Shown here: piece after piece, positions 59,765 to 64,000 of the stretch
Layout: each line of letters begins with the position of its first letter
Position numbering within the stretch: the first letter of the stretch is position 1
From: Oerskovia paurometabola
GTDB lineage: Bacteria; Actinomycetota; Actinomycetes; Actinomycetales; Cellulomonadaceae
Assembly: GCF_016907365.1 (NCBI RefSeq)
Contig: NZ_JAFBBV010000001.1
Coordinates: 2,480,001-2,544,000, forward strand
Direction of reading: 5' to 3'
Length of the DNA stretch: 64,000 nt
Position numbers and translations under genes: made by a program
The notes under the pieces: model-generated
Told to the model about the DNA's origin: nothing
What the model saw: only the letters and a program-made list of their open reading frames with translations
The model's database searches: none

Positions 59765-60622
59765 TCACGGGGCGCCGTCAGAATCGGCACCGGCCGCCTC
59801 CAGGACCACGACCAGGTCCGACACGGCCTGCGGCGCACCGGCGACCGTCATCTCGACCCCGGCCGCCCGCCCGCGCAGCCCCGTCACCGTGGCGCCCGCC
59901 TCCTGCGCGACGAGCGCTCCCGCCGCGAGGTCCCAGGGGTTGAGGCCGCGCTCGTAGTACAGGTCCAGGCTGCCGGTCGCGACGAGGCACAGGTCGATCG
60001 CGGCCGAGCCGATCCGACGGATGTCCCGCACCTGCGGCAGCACGTCCACCAGCACCTGCGCCTGGTGGCGCCGCCGGTCGGAGTCGTACCCGAAGCCCGT
60101 CCCGACGAGGGAGGTCGCGAGCGGGCCCGCGGGGTTGACGGCCACGGGCTCGCCGTCGAGGGTCGCGCCGGCGCCGAGCCCGGCCGTCCAGGTCCGGCCG
60201 TCGACGATCGAGTGCACGGCGCCCGCGAGCACGGTCCACTCGGCCGGGTCGGGCGGACCGGCCACCACGGCGACCGAGATCGCGTACGAGGCGACCGAGT
60301 ACAGGTAGTTCACCGTGCCGTCGATCGGGTCGATGACCCAGGTCAGCCCGGACGTGCCCGCCGACGCCCCCTCCTCCTCGCCGAGGATCGCGTCGTCGGG
60401 CCGCTCGCGGGCGATGATGCGCCGCAGCAGGGCCTCGGACTCGGCGTCCATGGCCGTCACGACGTCGACCGCGCTCGACTTGGTCGCGGCCACCTCGACG
60501 TGCTCGGGCCGGCCGTCGCGCACGAGCGCCCCGGCCTCCCTGGCCAGGCGCTCGGCGAGGGCTCGCAGCCCCGCGATCGTGACGTCGTCGGGCAGGCGGG
60601 GGTCATCGATGAAGAAGGTCAC
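59765..60622 (-). CDS. suhB: Inositol monophosphatase family protein (SuhB-like)
   Basis: Mg2+-dependent sugar-phosphate phosphatase, 285 aa. Motifs: metal site GEEEGAS near 80, WVIDPIDGTVNYLYSV near 93, and GLNPWDLAAGALVAQEAG near 225. Family members dephosphorylate inositol 1-phosphate, histidinol phosphate or fructose 1,6-bisphosphate. Synteny with Rv2701c supports the SuhB label. The GTG start opens the conserved region. Confidence 0.92.
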   Translation of the reverse strand: MTFFIDDPRLPDDVTIAGLRALAERLAREAGALVRDGRPEHVEVAATKSSAVDVVTAMDAESEALLRRIIARERPDDAILGEEEGASAGTSGLTWVIDPIDGTVNYLYSVASYAISVAVVAGPPDPAEWTVLAGAVHSIVDGRTWTAGLGAGATLDGEPVAVNPAGPLATSLVGTGFGYDSDRRRHQAQVLVDVLPQVRDIRRIGSAAIDLCLVATGSLDLYYERGLNPWDLAAGALVAQEAGATVTGLRGRAAGVEMTVAGAPQAVSDLVVVLEAAGADSDGAP

Positions 60623-60625
60623 GCC

Positions 60626-61288
60626 TCACATCCTGCCCGACCCCGCTCCGCCCCGACGACCCGACCACGGGCCGGGGACGGTCCAGCCGAGCCGCAGCGA
60701 GACCAGCCGGAAGCCGAAGATGAGCGCGATCGTCGCGAGCTGTGTCCACCCCGTGAGCCAGCCCTCGCGCCACAGGACGGCCGTGATGAGCGCCCCCACG
60801 ATCGCGGGCACGGCGTAGAGCTGGCGGTCCTGGAGGATGAGCGGCGCCTCGCTCGTGAGCAGGTCGCGCAGGATCCCGCCCCCGATCCCCGTCAGGGTGC
60901 CGACGATCACCGCGGCCATGAGGCCCACCCCGTAGTCGAGACCCTTGGTCGTCCCGACGATCACGAACAGCGCGAGCGCCCCCGCGTCGAGCACGACGAT
61001 GCCGCGCCGCATGCGTTCGAGGCGCGGGTGGAAGAAGTAGATGACCACGCCCGCGGCCAGTGCCGCCACCACCAGACGCCAGCTCGAGATCCCCACGGGG
61101 GGCGTCGCGCCGATCAGCACGTCGCGCAGGATCCCGCCGCCCAGGCCTGTCGCCCAGGCCAGCACGAGCACCCCGAAGATGTCGAAGGACTTGCGGATCG
61201 CGGACAGACCGCCGGACAGTGCGGCGCAGAACACAGCGCCCAGCTCGAGGACGTCGTCCATCGGGAACTCGATCACGGGGAGAATCAT
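60626..61288 (-). CDS. TRIC cation channel family (UPF0126) membrane protein
   Basis: A 220-aa protein with two UPF0126 repeats, each of three helices: FCAALSGGLSAIRK with TGLGGGILRDVL, then DAGALALFVIVGTTKG with TGIGGGILRDLL. Prokaryotic TRIC proteins form K+-permeable trimers. Start is uncertain: ATG 61288 was used, but GTG 61276 (preceded by GATGAT) and ATG 61261 are alternatives. It ends 3 nt before suhB begins. Confidence 0.9.
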   Translation of the reverse strand: MILPVIEFPMDDVLELGAVFCAALSGGLSAIRKSFDIFGVLVLAWATGLGGGILRDVLIGATPPVGISSWRLVVAALAAGVVIYFFHPRLERMRRGIVVLDAGALALFVIVGTTKGLDYGVGLMAAVIVGTLTGIGGGILRDLLTSEAPLILQDRQLYAVPAIVGALITAVLWREGWLTGWTQLATIALIFGFRLVSLRLGWTVPGPWSGRRGGAGSGRM

Positions 61289-61409
61289 CCCAGCAGACCC
61301 CGGAACGCGGCACACCGAGCCGCCTGCGCCGCGACGGCGATCCGGGATGGCACTCTCGGGAGTGCAGGCCCACCGGCGACGAGCCGGTCTGCACGGCGTT
61401 GGAGGATTC

Positions 61410-62687
61410 ATGAACGAGCTCGAGCTGGTGAGGTTGCACGAGGACGGGGAGACCCTCGTCCTCACCGGGGCCGACGGTGCGCGGTTCACGCTGCCCATCG
61501 ACGACGCGCTGCGCGCCGCGGTGCGCCGCGACCGCACCCAGCTCGAACAGCTGCGCGCCCAGGCCCCCGGCGTCCTTCCCGTGCGCGAGATCCAGTCCCA
61601 GCTGCGCGCCGGGCACAGCGCCCGGGAGGTCGCCGAGAAGGCGGGCATCCCGATCGAGCAGGTGCGCCGCTTCGAGGGGCCCGTGCTCGCCGAGCAGGAG
61701 TTCGTCGTCGAGCAGGTGCGCAAGAACCGCCTGGGGCACGACGAGTCCTCCCCCACCCTGGGCGAGCTCGTCTCGGAGCGGTTGACGGCCCGCGGCGTCG
61801 AGCCCGAGGACGTCGAGTGGTCCGCGGCCCGCCCCCACGGCGCGGCGTGGACCGTCACGGCCCTGTTCCTCATCGGGGACCGCGCCCGCAGCGCCCGCTG
61901 GTCCTACGACCCCTCGTCCCGGTCTCTGCACGCGCTCGAGGACGAGGCCCGCTGGCTCTCCGGGGCCATGCCCGAGGAGGAACCCGTGCGGGGCGTGCGG
62001 GGCGCGATCTTCGATCACGCGGCGCGCGGCGGCGGGCAGGCCCCGTCGGCGGCGTCGCCCGAGCGAGGTCCGGACACCGACCGGTCCGAGGGCCTTGCGG
62101 ACGTCCCCGTCGTCGAACCCCTGCCGCTGCACGAGGACACGACCTCGATCCTCGACGACCTGAGCCAACGACGCGGGGTGCGTCAGCACCGCGACGACGA
62201 CCCGGCGCTCTTCGAGGGCTTCGGCCCGCCGCAGACGTTCGACCTGGGCGACCGGTCCTCGCGCCGCGACGACGCGCGCGGCGACGAGGAGTCCGCGGGA
62301 GCCAAGGTCATCACCCTGGGTCAGGTCGGGCGCCAGGGAGCGCACCACCGGCCCGACGACGGCGCTCACCCGTCCCGGTCGGCCCGCCGTGACGCGGGCC
62401 AGGACGAGAGCCAGGACCCGGCCGAGGAGCCTCCCGACCAGGCCGCGCGCGACGCCCACCCCGCGGGGTCGGGCCGCCACGAGCACCTCTCCGGGGACGA
62501 CCGGTCGACCGACGTCGGGTCAGACGAGCACGCACCGGTCGGCACCGCGCGCGCCCACCGCGACGACGCCGAAGAACGCAGCCGGCCCGCGACTCCCCCG
62601 GCCGAGCCGCGGCGCAGCGGGCGCAAGCCCCGCGCGAGCGTGCCCAGCTGGGACGAGATCGTCTTCGGGGCCAAGCCCGAGCACTGA
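61410..62687 (+). CDS. sepH: SepH, FtsZ-binding septation protein (DUF3071)
   Basis: Actinobacterial cell-division protein that promotes FtsZ assembly (known from Streptomyces and mycobacteria). The 425-aa protein has the DUF3071 N-domain (~1-165; GADGARFTLPIDDALR) with a helix-turn-helix near 65-90 (HSAREVAEKAGIPIEQVRRF), a long charged disordered linker, and the conserved C-terminal motif RASVPSWDEIVFG. The ATG has GGAGG 4 nt upstream. Confidence 0.93.
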   Translation: MNELELVRLHEDGETLVLTGADGARFTLPIDDALRAAVRRDRTQLEQLRAQAPGVLPVREIQSQLRAGHSAREVAEKAGIPIEQVRRFEGPVLAEQEFVVEQVRKNRLGHDESSPTLGELVSERLTARGVEPEDVEWSAARPHGAAWTVTALFLIGDRARSARWSYDPSSRSLHALEDEARWLSGAMPEEEPVRGVRGAIFDHAARGGGQAPSAASPERGPDTDRSEGLADVPVVEPLPLHEDTTSILDDLSQRRGVRQHRDDDPALFEGFGPPQTFDLGDRSSRRDDARGDEESAGAKVITLGQVGRQGAHHRPDDGAHPSRSARRDAGQDESQDPAEEPPDQAARDAHPAGSGRHEHLSGDDRSTDVGSDEHAPVGTARAHRDDAEERSRPATPPAEPRRSGRKPRASVPSWDEIVFGAKPEH

Positions 62688-62696
62688 CGAGCGACC

Positions 62697-62720
62697 GCGG
62701 GCGGGCCACCGCCCGCCCGC
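62697..62720. terminator. Hairpin between sepH and tdk
   Basis: GCGGGCGGGC, CACC loop, GCCCGCCCGC: a perfect 10-bp stem between convergent genes. Confidence 0.65.
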
Positions 62721-62736
62721 GTCGCCGCGGTCGCCC

Positions 62737-63402
62737 TCAGCCCGCCGCCGGGTCGTCCGACAGGTCGAGCGCCAGACCGTCCCCGCTCGTCGAGCGCAGC
62801 CGCGCCGACGCGGAGGTCATGCGTCGCATGTGGTGCCGTCGGCACAGGACCTCGTACGCGACCTCGCTCGCGCTGTCGGTGTCCCCCACCACGACCTGCG
62901 CACCCTCGACGACCATCCAGCCGTCGACCGTGCGCGCGTTGTGCGTCGCACGGGCGCCGCACCAGCACAGCGCCTGGACCTGGAGCACCTCGACACGGTC
63001 CGCCAGCTCGATGAGCCGCGCCGAGCCCGGGAACAGGTGCGAGCGGAAGTCCGCCGTGATGCCGAACGCGAAGACGTCGATCTCGACCTCGTCGACCAGG
63101 CGAGCGAGCTGCTCGACCTGGGTCGTCGAGTAGAACTGCGCCTCGTCGCAGATCAGGTAGTCCACGGTCTCGCCGTGCCGACGCGCGTCGACCACGAACG
63201 ACCAGAAGTCGGTGTCGTCACGGACCTCGTGCGCGGCGACCTCGAGGCCGAGGCGCGAGGAGAGCCGGTCCGTCCCCGCACGGTCGTTGCGGGAGAACTT
63301 GAGCCCCGTGCGGCCCCGCGCCGAGTGGTTGTGGTCGAGCTGCAGGGCGAGGGTGGACTTTCCGCAGTCCATCGTGCCGGAGAAGAAGACCAGCTCTGCC
63401 AC
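62737..63402 (-). CDS. tdk: Thymidine kinase (type II)
   Basis: Phosphorylates thymidine in pyrimidine salvage, 221 aa. Walker A GTMDCGKSTLAL near 10, Walker B ICDEAQFYS near 85, lasso-type C-terminal region with zinc ligands in ALCWCGARATHN near 145 and LCRRHH near 183. The GTG start gives VAELVFFSG; GAAAGG upstream is a weak ribosome site. The first cysteine pair is CxC rather than the usual CxxC. Confidence 0.95.
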   Translation of the reverse strand: MAELVFFSGTMDCGKSTLALQLDHNHSARGRTGLKFSRNDRAGTDRLSSRLGLEVAAHEVRDDTDFWSFVVDARRHGETVDYLICDEAQFYSTTQVEQLARLVDEVEIDVFAFGITADFRSHLFPGSARLIELADRVEVLQVQALCWCGARATHNARTVDGWMVVEGAQVVVGDTDSASEVAYEVLCRRHHMRRMTSASARLRSTSGDGLALDLSDDPAAG

Positions 63403-63485
63403 GGTCGTGGGCCTTTCGTGTGCGGGGAAGGTCCCCTGAGGGCGCCCGGGCGCGGGGCGCGGGCCGGGCGGGACGGGAGTCCCGG

Positions 63486-64000
63486 TCAGGTGGTCGTGGC
63501 GAGCAGGGGGACCTGCATCTCGGTGCGGGTCAGCGACCCGTGGACGCCGACGAGCTGGAGGGACGCCGCCGTCTGGGTGCGCGAGTCGACGACCGTGGCA
63601 CGGCCACGCATCGCGACGACCACGTCCCCGATCGCGGGGAGCACGTGGTCCGCGACGGGCCCGAACCAGCCCGCGGCGACCGCGTCCTCGCGCAGCGCCA
63701 CGACCGCCTGGTCGCCCAGGACCGACGACCAGCGCGCCGCGACCGCGGCAGCCTGGTCCGCGCGGGCGTAGACGTGCACCGCACGGGGCTCGCCGCCCAC
63801 GAGCTCGACGCCGCGCCCCAGCTCCGGGGTCTTCGCGACGTCCCAGCGCTTCGAGCGGTCGACGTCGACCATGCCGTGGTCGGCCGTCACGATCAGCAGG
63901 GTGCCGTGCGGCAGGGACCGGGCGAGGCGTCCGAGCTCGCGGTCGAGGTCCGACAGCGCGTCGCCCCACTGCCGCGAGCGCCAGCCGTGGTGGTGACCGG
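63486..64000 (-). CDS. Alkaline phosphatase superfamily / nucleotide pyrophosphatase-phosphodiesterase, C-terminal part
   Basis: The gene enters from beyond the window end; 170 codons are visible. LLIVTADHGMVDVD carries the Asp-His metal ligands typical of type I phosphodiesterase/nucleotide pyrophosphatase proteins, and the upstream segment WGDALSDLDRELGRLARSLP fits the helix before it. The C-terminal domain ends QVPLLATTT. It lies upstream of tdk on the same strand (83 bp gap) and probably shares its transcript. Confidence 0.85.
   Translation of the reverse strand, partial: GHHHGWRSRQWGDALSDLDRELGRLARSLPHGTLLIVTADHGMVDVDRSKRWDVAKTPELGRGVELVGGEPRAVHVYARADQAAAVAARWSSVLGDQAVVALREDAVAAGWFGPVADHVLPAIGDVVVAMRGRATVVDSRTQTAASLQLVGVHGSLTRTEMQVPLLATTT

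Overview
This window is chromosomal DNA from a very high-GC Gram-positive actinobacterium, most likely order Micrococcales in the Cellulomonas/Oerskovia/Cellulosimicrobium/Sanguibacter neighbourhood. The evidence is the codon bias, a tRNA-Cys/tRNA-Val pair, actinobacteria-restricted families (DUF2277, DUF3000, DUF3093, DUF3159, DUF3710, DUF4193, SepH, GuaB1, CtpE), a pyruvate formate-lyase operon, and a FemX-like plus D-aspartate-ligase-like pair that fits an A4-type peptidoglycan bridge ending in D-Asp. I see no insertion sequence, prophage, CRISPR array or rRNA.

Layout. 1-2.7 kb: tRNA tail, tRNA-Val and small conserved or unknown genes. 2.9-9.7 kb: SulP transporter, glycogen debranching enzyme GlgX translationally coupled to a TreZ-like protein lacking key catalytic residues, and PPK2. 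9.6-12.4 kb: ZapE-like ATPase, RibD-C reductase, unknown protein. 12.5-18.4 kb: gnd coupled to a D-Asp-ligase-like ATP-grasp enzyme (minus strand), then DUF3000, RNase D and FemX (plus). 18.6-22.1 kb: fatty acid beta-oxidation pair fadA/fadB. 22.3-25.6 kb: SNF2 helicase, two small orphans and a decayed gene end. 25.6-31.6 kb: accessory metabolism (GadC-like permease operon, MFS exporter, PIG-L deacetylase, RidA, alpha/beta hydrolase). 31.7-35.0 kb: pflB-pflA with a 594 bp upstream region holding Crp/GlxR-type sites and a DosR-type box. 35.6-45.5 kb: carboxylate-amine ligase, dxs, the guaB1-nudix-APH chain, a DUF1801 gene and acnA. 45.7-50.5 kb: CtpE-like Ca2+ ATPase, CorA, GT2-GtrA fusion. 50.7-60.6 kb: a block matching, from memory, the M. 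tuberculosis Rv2689c-Rv2701c order (TrmA-like, KimA-like K+ permease, two TrkA/RCK proteins, DUF3159, OB-fold, DUF3710, dut, DUF3093, DUF4193, SuhB-like). 60.6-64 kb: TRIC/UPF0126 channel, sepH, tdk and the end of a phosphodiesterase gene running off the window.

The most notable signals are regulatory. Many genes have a TANNNT hexamer exactly 6-8 nt before the start codon, the signature of leaderless mRNA. An 11-unit, 10-bp-period array sits between the divergent KimA-like and trkA genes. A perfect 18-bp palindrome carries the likely -35 box of acnA. The pfl operon has two Crp/GlxR-type sites and a DosR-type palindrome. Convergent gene pairs are separated by long perfect hairpins without a U tract. 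The main protein-level oddity is the degenerate TreZ-like protein locked to GlgX by an ATGA overlap.
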